A DNA stretch of 64,000 bases from Paenibacillaceae bacterium (GCA_004134985.1 REGQ01000059.1:1-64000), one strand, 5' to 3'; counted from the stretch's first letter, positions 7,535-18,986 are shown. Notes: generated by a model from the sequence alone, not told the origin. Numbers and translations are program-made.

Positions 7535-10387
7535 ATGAAAGTTAAAAGAACGCTTTTCATGTTACTCGGCATTATTATGTTAACGTCAACGATTAATTTG
7601 ATGGCATTGGTACCAAAGGCGCAAGCAGCTATTAGTTGGCCATCGGGTCAGGTTCTCCCTTCGTTTCCAGCGCCCGCAGCTACTTTGGATGTGATAGATA
7701 CGACAACTGAATTCAAGTATCAATCCAATGATCCGCGAATATTGCATTCGACAGGACATTTGGATAGGGATAATTGGATCGTGCGGACAGGCATTGATAA
7801 TGAAAATGAATTTATGGTATATGGACCTTATGCGACCGACATTCCTGTAGGGATCAACACAGCATTTTTTGAATTGGCTGTCGATAACAATACAGCGAAT
7901 AACAACGCGATCGTAAGGATTGACGTGAGAGACAATACGAGTGGACAGACATTAGCAGCCAGAGATATTACAAGGATGGAATGGAAGAGCAGTGACTCGA
8001 ATCAATTGCAAACGTTTAACCTTACCTTTGATAATACTACAGCAGGTAATGCGCTGGAATTCAGAGTATTCTGGTACGGCGGTTCCTTTGTCAGGGTAGG
8101 CGCCGTCGGTACGAATCCGAAGGCAATGGAAGATGATGCTGTTCTATTCTCCACTGTTAAAGGCTTGGTTAATAAGACGCAACCTCGAATTTATACCTAT
8201 GACAATGCTGTGCGGGGGGAAGATGGAAAGTATAATTGGTTGAATACGCTTGGCATAGGGCATACGGATGTAACGGATAACTATAGCCTCATTACCAAAT
8301 ACAGAAGCGAGATAAACGGTATTGTGATTTATGATGATGCAGTCCCGGACACTGTGAACTTAGCTACAACCATCGCTTCGTTGAATGGCGGCATAGTAGC
8401 CCCGCCTTCCGTAGTGGAAAAGCTCACATCAGCGCCCTACAACCTGCCTATTCTGAATGACTTGCGTGGGATGTTTACGACGAAAATTCAAGTCTATCAG
8501 TACTTGTATAATAACTACTGGTCACAGGTGACTCACAAGGTTATCGTTGGATTGAATCCGACGATCAAGGGATTCCTCCGTGATTATGCCACTGCAGTGG
8601 GGGCAGCTACGATATGGCTTGATCCGAGCGTACCCGCAGAAGATACGATATTAAGGCAGTTTCTTGCAGATATGCCCCATGATGGAACCGGAACCTATAT
8701 GGGGTGGTGGCCGGATGAAGGGGTAGGCGTTACGAGAACATCAGAATATGGGGTAACTACTATAGCCAGCGATTTCTCATCTAACTTGACCGTATTCGGC
8801 GGCACATCCAGAGCTGTCAATGTTAAACCGTTGGCCAATAAACCAGCTTTGCAAAATAAAATTTACGTATCGTTGATCTTTAGCGACGGGGATAACCTGC
8901 AGTATTTGGAGCATCGTTTTAAAACCTCTAAGTTGTGGGACGCCCCTAATAGAGGGACGATTCCTGTAGGTTGGACGATATCGCCAGCTATGCTCGATGC
9001 CATGCCTGGGGTACTGAATTATTTATACGATTCGGCTACGCCCAATGACAACTTTATAGGGGGACCAACCGGAGTCGGCTATACTTATCCTAACTTTTGG
9101 ACGAATCAGGGATATTTGAATAACTATATAGCGCTCAGTGAAGATTATGCCAAACGGGCAGGGCTGAGAGTGACTACTGTATGGAATGAAATTAACGGAG
9201 GGATTAATCCAAATGTGGGAAATAGCTTTGCTACGTATTCGCCCTCTCTCTTAGGATTGACAGGACAACAAGCGGGTGGAGACATTACGCAATATAACAA
9301 TGTATTGCCTGCTCAAGGGCTTAACGCCACTTATTGTACCTATTATTCCGATATTATTAACAATATCGATTACGCAGTCGGGCAGTGGAACGGGACGGAT
9401 CCGAAGTTTGTCTCTATTCAGGCACAGCCATGGACGGTGACCTACCAAATGTTCGTTGATGCTGTGAATCATTATAGTAGCAACAGCAACATTGTTTTTG
9501 TAACACCGGATAACTACTTTCAACTAATGAGGGAAGAATACAACTTGCCGGTCGATCCGTCTACTGTGCTAGCGACATATGAGGCAGAGGATACGAGTTA
9601 TGCGACTTCGCCGTTTAATCACGATGTAGGACGCGCTGATGGTGATTCCTGGTCAGCGAATGTCAACCAGGACGGTCCTGGATTCATTTTGTGGGGACCC
9701 TATGTTACGTCACTTCCGGCAGGTCCGCTCACGACGACTTTTAAGATCAAGATAGATTCCATTGCCGGAAATAATGATAACGTTATTAGGCTAGATGTGA
9801 GAGATGGTTCAACGGGTCAGGATCTGGCATCCTTTGATGTGTATCGAAATCAATTCAAGGCAAATAACAAATATCAAGATTTCAGTTTGAGTTACACCAA
9901 CGTAGCCGGTCATCCGTTGGAGTTTAGGGTTCGTTACTTGGCTAAGGCGAAAATCAGCATCGATAAGGTGGCAACAACGACCAGAATAGGGAAGTATGAA
10001 GCTGAGGGTACTGTCTTGGGGCATGGAACAGGGCGTGCAGTAGGTGACGGTTGGCAGGCTAATCCTGCTCAAGACAGTCAAAATCATATGGTTTATGGAC
10101 CTTATGATTCGAACGTGCCGATCGGCAATAGAAAAGTTACCTTTGCGATCAAGGTTGACAACAATACGCTTGACAACCAACAAGTAGCGTCTATCGATGT
10201 CTGGGATTCTGTTACCAACACGGTCGTAGCATCGCAGAATATTTTAAGGAATCAGTTTACATCTGCCAATCAGTACCAAAATTTCAGTCTGGAATTTGAT
10301 CAAACGACGATCAACCACCAACTGGAGTACAGGGTCTGGTACAATGATGTTGCAACGGTCACAGTTGATAAGATTACGATCAATTAA
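7535..10387 (+). CDS. Secreted GxGYxYP-family protein with three beta-sandwich domains
   Basis: This 950-residue protein has a signal peptide (about 1-32, ending AQA). The segment GGPTGVGYTYPNFW near residue 510 carries the GxGYxYP signature of a putative glycoside-hydrolase family. Three related domains of about 130 residues lie at roughly 40-190, 682-812 and 820-950. Each contains a GR-DGD-W or similar block, VYGPY, a VRIDVRDN-type strand and a LEFRV-W ending, so they look like carbohydrate-binding beta-sandwiches. There is no sortase motif or S-layer domain. GGGAGG before ATG supports the start. The cre-like site suggests sugar-responsive expression. The substrate is unknown. Confidence 0.85.
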   Translation: MKVKRTLFMLLGIIMLTSTINLMALVPKAQAAISWPSGQVLPSFPAPAATLDVIDTTTEFKYQSNDPRILHSTGHLDRDNWIVRTGIDNENEFMVYGPYATDIPVGINTAFFELAVDNNTANNNAIVRIDVRDNTSGQTLAARDITRMEWKSSDSNQLQTFNLTFDNTTAGNALEFRVFWYGGSFVRVGAVGTNPKAMEDDAVLFSTVKGLVNKTQPRIYTYDNAVRGEDGKYNWLNTLGIGHTDVTDNYSLITKYRSEINGIVIYDDAVPDTVNLATTIASLNGGIVAPPSVVEKLTSAPYNLPILNDLRGMFTTKIQVYQYLYNNYWSQVTHKVIVGLNPTIKGFLRDYATAVGAATIWLDPSVPAEDTILRQFLADMPHDGTGTYMGWWPDEGVGVTRTSEYGVTTIASDFSSNLTVFGGTSRAVNVKPLANKPALQNKIYVSLIFSDGDNLQYLEHRFKTSKLWDAPNRGTIPVGWTISPAMLDAMPGVLNYLYDSATPNDNFIGGPTGVGYTYPNFWTNQGYLNNYIALSEDYAKRAGLRVTTVWNEINGGINPNVGNSFATYSPSLLGLTGQQAGGDITQYNNVLPAQGLNATYCTYYSDIINNIDYAVGQWNGTDPKFVSIQAQPWTVTYQMFVDAVNHYSSNSNIVFVTPDNYFQLMREEYNLPVDPSTVLATYEAEDTSYATSPFNHDVGRADGDSWSANVNQDGPGFILWGPYVTSLPAGPLTTTFKIKIDSIAGNNDNVIRLDVRDGSTGQDLASFDVYRNQFKANNKYQDFSLSYTNVAGHPLEFRVRYLAKAKISIDKVATTTRIGKYEAEGTVLGHGTGRAVGDGWQANPAQDSQNHMVYGPYDSNVPIGNRKVTFAIKVDNNTLDNQQVASIDVWDSVTNTVVASQNILRNQFTSANQYQNFSLEFDQTTINHQLEYRVWYNDVATVTVDKITIN

Positions 10388-10467
10388 TTTAGTCACCGAT
10401 CGGAAGAAGAGATTTTTCAAATATGGGCTGCAAAGCCATCGTTAATGGTTGCCTATGTACTGAACAC

Positions 10468-10499
10468 GCAAGCTAGATTCTCTTTTGAGCTTGCATTTT
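10468..10499 (+). terminator. Terminator-like hairpin after the GxGYxYP gene
   Basis: GCAAGCT (10468-10474) pairs with AGCTTGC (10488-10494) and is followed by ATTTTAT. It is the first of two hairpins after the gene. Confidence 0.5.
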
Positions 10500-10542
10500 A
10501 TGAAGAACGTTGGTTTTAGAAAAATTATATATAATAGGTTGT

Positions 10543-10592
10543 ATATGTCAATGACATAGATTATTCTTAATTTATGGCATTGACATTTTTTT
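10543..10592 (+). terminator. Strong rho-independent terminator
   Basis: Arms around ATGTCAATGACATA and TATGGCATTGACAT pair with one mismatch and end in seven T. It insulates the GxGYxYP gene from the next one. Confidence 0.7.
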
Positions 10593-10628
10593 ATATGGCA
10601 GAGGGAGGTGTTAACTAAGCTAAGTTTG

Positions 10629-10645
10629 TACTGCTGCTAGCAGTA
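10629..10645. promoter_or_regulatory. Palindrome upstream of the crystallin/Vps62 gene
   Basis: TACTGCT and AGCAGTA flank a GCT centre. It lies 50 bases before the start codon and may be an operator or a leader hairpin. No regulator is linked. Confidence 0.3.
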
Positions 10646-10697
10646 AGCGTCCATGTCTACAGGATTGTGGTGCAACTATTGCCAGAGGAGGAGTAAA

Positions 10698-12200
10698 ATG
10701 ATGAGAAAATTCAAACTTTGGATTCTCGTTTCGCTGATTGTGGTGATGTCCGCTTCAGGCACCTTGATAAACTGGGAGGTGGCTTATGCAGAGGATGCTG
10801 CACCTGTTACGGTTTACAGGGATGCGCATTATTCCGGAACGGCGCAGAGCTTTGATGTCGGCTTTTATGATGTGAATGTTCTGAAGTCAGGCGTAGGGAA
10901 TGATACGATTTCTTCAATCCGTATTGCCCCTGGTTATCGGGTGACGCTATATGAAGATGCCATATATTCTGGGAACGGCCATGTGTTGGCGTCGGATACC
11001 GAATGGCTCGATAATTTCAATGATGTGACTTCCAGTCTGAAAGTGGAATTGATTGGCGCCTCTACTTTACCGGTCATTGCATACAGAAATCCTTCGTATA
11101 GAGGTGTAGAGCAGCAGTTTGACGTGGGAATGTATAACTTGAACGAAATCAATCAAGGTGTTGGTAGTGATAGACTTTCTTCCATGCGCGTAAGACCAGG
11201 CTACAAAGTTACATTGTATCAACATCAAAACTTCTCAGGAGCCACCAAGGTCCTGACGGCAGATAACGATTTTATAACCGATTTTGATGATATGATGTCC
11301 AGCATGAAGGTTGAACAAATTTCACCAGTAGATTCCACAAGCGTCGCCGTGCCAGGCAATACTTATAGCGATGTATCCAAGCGTCAATTATTGGAAGCGT
11401 TTGCACCAAAAATTTGGTTTGCACAAGGCGAGGTGTATTTCCCTTCATCCGTGGAATATACGTTCCCGTATGTTGACCGATACTTGAACCCAAGCTCTGG
11501 CAAATATGAATTGAAAACAAAAACACCGCTTGATCCTTACCATCTGAAACTTCCTTATTTCGCTGGAGATTTGGCGAACGCGCCGATCTATGCCTTCTGG
11601 GTGGAGAAGGAGTATCAAAATGTGGACCTGGTATACTACCAATTCAGCCCTTATGATCTGGGCAAAACGGTACTTGGAACGGAGGTGGGCGACCACGTAG
11701 GGGACTGGGAGCGCGTGACGGTTAGATTGGCCAAGTTTGAAGATAACAACACGCAATATGTAAAACCGGTACAGGTGCTGTACGGGGCCCATTTCTTAGC
11801 TACGATCTATTCCTGGGATGAAGTAGATAAGATTGATGGCACGCACCCTGTGGCCTATTCCGCATTTGGGTCGCATGGGATGTGGAAAGATCAGGGCAAT
11901 CATGTATACAAAGACCTGTTCGTCGTCAAATTGATCGACGTTGCAAACCAGGGAACGGCTTGGGATACTTGGCATAACGTGCAGGCTTTCCAATACTTTC
12001 CGAACCAGAAAACAGGCGTAGGGCTGGGGAATCCATTCCCCGACTGGCTGGGTAGGGATTACGAAGATCCGAACAGCGGCGCGATTTATCGCTTTGGCAA
12101 TCCATCACAAGGAACCTTCTTCGGGCAGCCTTTGCTTGCCGGCGGCCCAGGCGGACCACAACAGAAAACCGCATTGCTTAATGATGTGACGTTGGATTAG
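10698..12200 (+). CDS. Secreted beta/gamma-crystallin and Vps62-domain protein
   Basis: This protein of about 500 residues has a signal peptide (about 1-31, ending AYA). Two beta/gamma-crystallin domains follow (about 37-117 and 124-204). Each has paired Greek-key motifs such as VTVYRDAHYSG, VTLYEDAIYSG and VTLYQHQNFSG plus SSIRI or SSMRV strands, which often bind calcium. The remaining part (about 225-480) matches the Vps62 type: GEVYFPSSVEY, GDHVGDWERVTVRL, YSAFGSHGMW and YEDPNSGAIYRFG. The ATG at 10698 follows GAGGAGGAG. Related bacterial proteins are secreted and some act on or adhere to hosts or fungi. The function here is not known. Confidence 0.85.
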   Translation: MMRKFKLWILVSLIVVMSASGTLINWEVAYAEDAAPVTVYRDAHYSGTAQSFDVGFYDVNVLKSGVGNDTISSIRIAPGYRVTLYEDAIYSGNGHVLASDTEWLDNFNDVTSSLKVELIGASTLPVIAYRNPSYRGVEQQFDVGMYNLNEINQGVGSDRLSSMRVRPGYKVTLYQHQNFSGATKVLTADNDFITDFDDMMSSMKVEQISPVDSTSVAVPGNTYSDVSKRQLLEAFAPKIWFAQGEVYFPSSVEYTFPYVDRYLNPSSGKYELKTKTPLDPYHLKLPYFAGDLANAPIYAFWVEKEYQNVDLVYYQFSPYDLGKTVLGTEVGDHVGDWERVTVRLAKFEDNNTQYVKPVQVLYGAHFLATIYSWDEVDKIDGTHPVAYSAFGSHGMWKDQGNHVYKDLFVVKLIDVANQGTAWDTWHNVQAFQYFPNQKTGVGLGNPFPDWLGRDYEDPNSGAIYRFGNPSQGTFFGQPLLAGGPGGPQQKTALLNDVTLD

Positions 12201-12303
12201 GCAGGAAATTAGGCAGGAAGTTTCAATGTGAGCAGGTATGAGTGTTGACCAGAAGCGTTAGTCGAACATGATTTTTGATGGAACTAATGATCGCAGAGAT
12301 CAA

Positions 12304-12338
12304 AAAAAGAACCTGATGGTTTTATCAGGTTCTTTTTT
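12304..12338 (+). terminator. Rho-independent terminator
   Basis: AAAGAACCTGA pairs with TCAGGTTCTTT and is followed by a T run. It ends the crystallin/Vps62 transcript. Confidence 0.8.
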
Positions 12339-12413
12339 ATTGCATATAAACAGACACGATGATATAATCAGATCACGACTCATTAAATTTAGATGGACAT
12401 AATGGTTGTATCT

Positions 12414-12428
12414 TACACTTTAAGTGTA
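12414..12428 (+). promoter_or_regulatory. Palindromic operator candidate upstream of rph
   Basis: TACACTT and AAGTGTA flank one T, a perfect 7-bp-arm palindrome 60 bases before the rph start. The rifamycin-associated element known from actinobacterial rph genes was not seen. The regulator is unknown. Confidence 0.4.
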
Positions 12429-12488
12429 CCATGCCGGTAAACTCTTGTCAAATGGTTTTCTCAATTTAATGAATTGGAGAGATGTTGA

Positions 12489-15104
<2,616 letters not shown>

Positions 15105-15134
15105 TGGCTAAATACGTCATGATAAGAGCCTCTG

Positions 15135-15217
15135 TTAACGGGTTGAAAGGGGACAGTACCTCAAATTTATGAGGCGACTGTTCCTTTTTCTGTATAATTC
15201 AGGAAGATAGTTGAATC
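15135..15217. repeat. Dispersed hairpin repeat, copy 1
   Basis: A unit of about 83 bp starts with TTAACGGG and ends with GATAGTTGAATC. The centre is a nested hairpin (GGACAG/CTGTTCC around CCTCA/TGAGG) followed by a T run. The same unit occurs at 24228-24311. The end motifs resemble the half-sites of the 47-54 kb repeats. It may double as the rph terminator. Confidence 0.65.
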
Positions 15218-15284
15218 GCAGTATAGTGGAATGATGAGCGGCATAGGAGCGTTACCGTATTTCACGCCGAAACGTTACAAATAC

Positions 15285-15338
15285 TTGACAAGAAAACTTG
15301 GCAAGTTTATATTTATAGTATGCCAAGCAAACTTGGCA
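15285..15338 (+). promoter_or_regulatory. Promoter with two operators for the DUF6442-HTH operon
   Basis: TTGACA (15285-15290) and TATATT (15308-15313) are 17 bases apart. A palindrome AACTTGGCAAGTT (15295-15307) fills the spacer. A second, TGCCAAG-CAAA-CTTGGCA (15321-15338), lies just downstream. The shared CTTGGCA core suggests autoregulation by the HTH protein of the operon. Confidence 0.65.
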
Positions 15339-15359
15339 AATACTTAAGGAGGGGTCCTC

Positions 15360-15695
15360 ATTAATAAAGATGAAATTTTGTCCAAAAGCAGAAAAGAAAA
15401 CAAGGACAAAGATTTATATCAAATAGAAGTTCAGATCCAAGCGGGCAGTATCGGTTCTCTTGTGGCGACAATATTAGCTACTTTCTTATTTGTGACGCAA
15501 AGCGTCATTGGCGCTGGGTTTGATTTTGGCTTATATGCCATCATATTTTCTGTATCCGCCGCCGGCTTCATCTACAAAGCAATCCGCATGAAACGCAAAC
15601 GCGATATTGTACTTTCAATTATTTATACCCTTGCGACACTGACTTTATCAGTTGTCCATATTTTTAAATTGATCACAACTTATGCAAGTATATAG
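15360..15695 (+). CDS. DUF6442-like membrane protein, probable ATT start
   Basis: This small protein of about 111 residues has two to three membrane helices after a charged N-terminus. The AAGGAGG at 15346-15352 is correctly spaced from an ATT codon at 15360, giving the N-terminus (M)NKDEILSKSRKENKDKD, which is how I recall this family beginning. The first canonical start is a TTG at 15378, too far from the ribosome-binding site. It precedes a small HTH gene by ten bases, and the pair resembles the common module of small membrane protein plus XRE regulator. The function is unknown. Confidence 0.65.
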   Translation: MNKDEILSKSRKENKDKDLYQIEVQIQAGSIGSLVATILATFLFVTQSVIGAGFDFGLYAIIFSVSAAGFIYKAIRMKRKRDIVLSIIYTLATLTLSVVHIFKLITTYASI

Positions 15696-15704
15696 GGTGA
15701 GCCG

Positions 15705-15911
15705 ATGGAAGATGAATTGATCCTTAGAAACCATTTGAAAGAAGTCCGAACCGAAAAACATTTGTCACAGGCACAGCTTGCAAAATTAGTCGGCGTTTCT
15801 CGAAATACCATTAGTTCCATTGAGACAGGACAATTTAATCCAACAGCAAAACTGGCCTTGATTCTTTGTATTGCTTTGGACAAGAAGTTTGAAGAACTAT
15901 TTTATTTCTGA
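15705..15911 (+). CDS. XRE-family HTH transcriptional regulator
   Basis: This 68-residue protein is almost entirely a Cro/C1 helix-turn-helix (LSQAQLAKLVGVSRNTISSIETGQFNPTAKLALILCIAL), like the short YgzD/YvaO-type regulators. It follows the DUF6442 gene in one operon. The two CTTGGCA palindromes over the promoter are its likely operators. There is no effector domain, so it is probably a constitutive repressor or is controlled by protein contact. Confidence 0.85.
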   Translation: MEDELILRNHLKEVRTEKHLSQAQLAKLVGVSRNTISSIETGQFNPTAKLALILCIALDKKFEELFYF

Positions 15912-15949
15912 TTGAATCTGAATGAATTATACATGAGAGGGGTTTTCAT

Positions 15950-16441
15950 ATGCTGCAACAACTACAAGAAAATTATTTAAGTTTAATACCAGGTCTAGAG
16001 GGAAATTTATTTTTACAATTACTAAGCATCTTTGTTCTTTCTTTAATCCCATTTTTTGAATCCTACGGTGCGATACCATTGGGAATCATTATTTTAGGGT
16101 TCCCCGCCATACCGGTCATTTTAACAGCAGCAGTGGGCAACTGGGTATCTGTAATGGCATTTATATGGATTATTAGTAAACTTCGTTCCAAAGTAGTGAA
16201 AAATAAGATAAATAAAGAACCAAGTAAACGTGCAATAAAAGCAAGACAATATTTCGAAAAGTATGGTGTTCCAGGCGTCTCTTTAGCAGGTATCTTATTA
16301 GCGTTTCACCTTTCAGCTGGTATTGCACTGGCAGCAGGTGCTAAGAAGAGTTATGTAAGTTTATGGATCACAATCTCTATTGCTGTATGGTCTGTTGTTA
16401 TTGGAGGTTTATTGATGCTTGGCGTAGAACACATTTTCTAA
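15950..16441 (+). CDS. Small multidrug export family protein (PF06695 type)
   Basis: This 163-residue protein has four to five hydrophobic helices. It shows family features: FFESYGAIPLGIIILGFP near residue 35-55, ILTAAVGNW, then a basic loop with RQYFEKYGVPGVSLAGILLAFHLSAGIALAAG. Proteins of this family are called small multidrug export proteins, but direct evidence of transport is thin. GAGAGGGG precedes the ATG. Its 3' end overlaps the opposing gene by four bases. Confidence 0.75.
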   Translation: MLQQLQENYLSLIPGLEGNLFLQLLSIFVLSLIPFFESYGAIPLGIIILGFPAIPVILTAAVGNWVSVMAFIWIISKLRSKVVKNKINKEPSKRAIKARQYFEKYGVPGVSLAGILLAFHLSAGIALAAGAKKSYVSLWITISIAVWSVVIGGLLMLGVEHIF

Positions 16442-16806
16442 TCTTGATCATGCTCAAAAAACAGTATCGATATTACGCTCATAATGAAGAAAGAAGAATA
16501 CACATAGATGGCATCGGTCTTTTGCAAGAGCAGCAGCACGCCAACACTAGCTAAACCGATCACATTAAATACAAGCGCGTTTAAGGTTATTTTCTTCAAC
16601 CAAGAACTGATTCCAAAAAATGCAAAACTCAATATGGCATTAATAGGGATGAGCAGTAGTAGATAAATGATAAATAAGAGAAACCAATCGTAACCTAATG
16701 AATATTCCTGTGCGTTCATGGCCAGGTTTGCAGCATAGATCGCTTGAACGATTGATAGAAATGGTGTTGTGATAAATAAGTGAAAAAGTAGTTCCTTCTT
16801 TGGCAT
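16438..16806 (-). CDS. Hypothetical membrane protein
   Basis: This 122-residue protein has four predicted membrane helices and an acidic C-terminus (FFEHDQD). It converges on the small export protein with a four-base overlap. No ribosome-binding site is strong (AGAGAGGAA region). The family was not recognised, and membrane location is the only inference. Confidence 0.55.
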   Translation of the reverse strand: MPKKELLFHLFITTPFLSIVQAIYAANLAMNAQEYSLGYDWFLLFIIYLLLLIPINAILSFAFFGISSWLKKITLNALVFNVIGLASVGVLLLLQKTDAIYVYSSFFIMSVISILFFEHDQD

Positions 16807-16959
16807 TCGTTCCTCTCTTTCCTAACAATTTGCTGTTGCATATTACCATTATAGTATAATCGGTGGCAGATAAACAGGAATCTCCCCGTGTCAAGCTGCC
16901 TCAAGGAGCAGAAGCGAAGATGAAGAGGACTTGCCTGTTGCAGTTAGAAAATGAATAAT

Positions 16960-16991
16960 AAAAGCCGTGATCATTTGATTGCGGCTTTTAT
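16960..16991. terminator. Bidirectional terminator-like hairpin
   Basis: AAAAGCCG pairs with CGGCTTTT, with T-rich DNA on the right and A-rich DNA on the left. It separates the hypothetical membrane protein promoter from the flavoenzyme gene. Confidence 0.5.
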
Positions 16992-17104
16992 TATTTATTT
17001 CAGCAGAAGCCCATACCTGCCAGTTAACCCCTTCATATGATACATGGTATCTGCCTAATAGGTGGCAATAGTGTGCATTTATTTAATGATAGGGAGTTGG
17101 ATAT

Positions 17105-18448
17105 GTGAAATCAATAACGAAACTTACCGGGCGAGTGATCTTTAGGGGAGATCCTGGTTATGAAGCAGCTCGAAAAAACTGGGATCCGCACACCGACAGA
17201 TTTCCTAAAGTTTTTGTTTTTGCTCAAAGAACAGCCGATGTCGCGAACGCTATAAAATGGGGCCGCAAAAATAATGTGCCCATTCGGCCAAGAAGCGGAA
17301 GACACGCCTTGGAAACCAACCTTTCACAGGTTAACGGGGGCATTGTCATCGATGTTAGCGAAATGAAGAAAATCAAGTTGAATAAAAAAAGCAGAACTGC
17401 TGTGGTGGAGACAGGCAATCGGGTAGGGAGAATCGTAGATACACTCGCACGGCAAGGATTTATCGCTCCATTCGGTGACAGTCCTACAGTTGGCATCGGC
17501 GGTATTACACTTGGCGGGGGGATTGGTCCGCTGCAACGGACGACAGGTCTCATCAGTGATAATCTTCTTGAACTCGAGATGGTTGACGCTAAGGGACGAG
17601 TAATCCGGGCAAATAAAAAACACAACTCCGATCTTCTGTGGGCTTCTCGCGGTGGCGGTGGCGGTAACTTCGGCGTATATACGAAATATAAATTCAAAGT
17701 ACTGCGGGCTCCAGCCCAAGCTACTGTATTTCGAGTTGCCTGGCCGTGGGAGCAGTTCGAAAAAGTCGTAAGGAAATGGCAGCTATGGGCACCTAACGCC
17801 AGCACCAAGCTGGGCAGCGAATTAAGCATCGGCCCCAAAAAAGGCGGTAATGTCAGCATGCTTGGGATGTATCTGGGATCTAAAAGGGAAGCGCTCCGCC
17901 AATTAGAGCCTATTCTGAGCGTAGGGACACCTACAGAAAAAACAATCCGCTTGCTGCCGTACAGGGAGGCGACGAAGTTTATGCTGGCTCCCGATCCAGT
18001 TCTTCCCCAAAAATTCAGCAACCAGTTCTCCAGCGGCTTCGGCAGACATCCATTCCCTGACCGAGCCTATAAAGTCATGCGCGAGTTTCTAGAGAAAGCG
18101 GAGGGAGGGACTCCAGCCGGCTTCTTCTTCCTTAACTGGGGTGGTGCCATAAGCCGAATAGCGCCTAGAGACACCGCATTCTACTGGCGTAAAGCACAAT
18201 ATTATGTCGAATGGAACAGCTCATGGGTGAAACCATCACATGCAGCTAGAAATATTGCCTTGACTCGGAACACGAGGAAGAAGCTGCAGCCTTATATCGT
18301 CGGCTCTTATATCAACGTGCCAGACCAAGGCATTAAATGTTCTGGTCCAGTCTATTATGGCAAGAACTTTCCGAGGCTGCGCAGAGTGAAAACAAAGTAT
18401 GACCCGAACAATGTGTTTCATAATCCTCAGAGTATTCCACCCATTTAA
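17105..18448 (+). CDS. FAD-binding oxidoreductase, BBE family
   Basis: This 447-residue protein has an N-terminal PP-loop FAD domain (FVFAQRTADVANAIKWGRKNNVPIRPRSGRH, GITLGGGIG, GGGGGNFGV) and a C-terminal berberine-bridge element (YYGKNFPRLRRVKTKYDPNNVFHNPQSI). The histidine of RSGRH (about residue 67) fits the 8-alpha-histidyl FAD link. The usual cysteine of GxCPTVG is replaced in GDSPTVG, so a bicovalent flavin is unlikely. Relatives oxidise sugars, alkaloids or polyketides with oxygen. It starts at GTG after AGGGAG. No signal peptide is seen, and the substrate is unknown. Confidence 0.85.
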   Translation: MKSITKLTGRVIFRGDPGYEAARKNWDPHTDRFPKVFVFAQRTADVANAIKWGRKNNVPIRPRSGRHALETNLSQVNGGIVIDVSEMKKIKLNKKSRTAVVETGNRVGRIVDTLARQGFIAPFGDSPTVGIGGITLGGGIGPLQRTTGLISDNLLELEMVDAKGRVIRANKKHNSDLLWASRGGGGGNFGVYTKYKFKVLRAPAQATVFRVAWPWEQFEKVVRKWQLWAPNASTKLGSELSIGPKKGGNVSMLGMYLGSKREALRQLEPILSVGTPTEKTIRLLPYREATKFMLAPDPVLPQKFSNQFSSGFGRHPFPDRAYKVMREFLEKAEGGTPAGFFFLNWGGAISRIAPRDTAFYWRKAQYYVEWNSSWVKPSHAARNIALTRNTRKKLQPYIVGSYINVPDQGIKCSGPVYYGKNFPRLRRVKTKYDPNNVFHNPQSIPPI

Positions 18449-18489
18449 AAGAGAGCTAACTAAAGGCGGGCAAAAATCTTAGTTTTAAA

Positions 18490-18562
18490 ACCCATGCTTG
18501 GCGTGGATTTTTTCTTTTATGAAAGCCTGTTCTTGTCAAAGGTCAATGACAAGAACAGGCTT
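18490..18562. repeat. Dispersed hairpin pair, copy 1 (terminator)
   Basis: A remnant CATGC-TTGGCGTGGATTTTTT hairpin is followed by a perfect 16-bp stem (18523-18538 and 18547-18562) containing TTCTTGTC/GACAAGAA. The same two-part arrangement recurs at 36309-36385, and the second stem type recurs at 45825-45873. It serves as a terminator for the flavoenzyme gene. Confidence 0.6.
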
Positions 18563-18650
18563 CCTTAACGACATCGTTCAACAGGTCAATCTATCGGTTT
18601 GTTTGATATATATATTTACATGTATATACACTATAGAGTATATTAAATGC

Positions 18651-18986
18651 ATGAACACATCAGTCATGCAATTAACGTTACTGACTATCGCCGAGCCGAA
18701 CCGCTTCAACATTGTCGAACTGTTAAAAAAAGGACCGCGATCGGTGGGAGAAATCGTTCAAGCACTGGGCATCAGCCAGCCGCATGTGTCTCGTCATTTG
18801 CGCATCTTGGGTGAGGTTGGACTGGTGAAATCCCGTAGCAAGGCACAACAGCGTATATATAGCCTCGAAGCCGGGCCTTTTCAGGAACTGGATCAATGGT
18901 TTGATTCTTTCAGCATCCTATGGGAAGAGCGTCTTGACCATTTTGAGGAATACATGCTGGAATACGAGAAGAAGGAGGACCAATGA
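18651..18986 (+). CDS. ArsR-family regulator (SRPBCC-linked type)
   Basis: This winged-helix protein of about 111 residues (LLTIAEPNRFNIVELLKKGPRSVGEIVQALGISQPHVSRHLRILGEVGLVKSR) has no metal-binding cysteines. This ArsR subtype is usually followed by a SRPBCC (AHSA1) gene, and one does follow at 19083. The ATG at 18651 has no clear ribosome-binding site, so translation may be leaderless from the AT-rich promoter just upstream. A second ATG five codons later is possible. The short frame overlapping its stop (18983-19039) looks like debris. Confidence 0.8.
   Translation: MNTSVMQLTLLTIAEPNRFNIVELLKKGPRSVGEIVQALGISQPHVSRHLRILGEVGLVKSRSKAQQRIYSLEAGPFQELDQWFDSFSILWEERLDHFEEYMLEYEKKEDQ

Noticed and set aside
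15105-15300. A T-box or other riboswitch upstream of small operons
   Set aside because: No conserved T-box (TGGNACCGCG-like) or riboswitch core motif was recognised. The structure there is the dispersed hairpin repeat.
17224-18021. A 265-codon minus-strand frame inside the flavoenzyme gene
   Set aside because: The plus-strand protein has clear FAD and BBE motifs through the whole stretch. The antisense frame is Pro/Ser-rich and matches no family.
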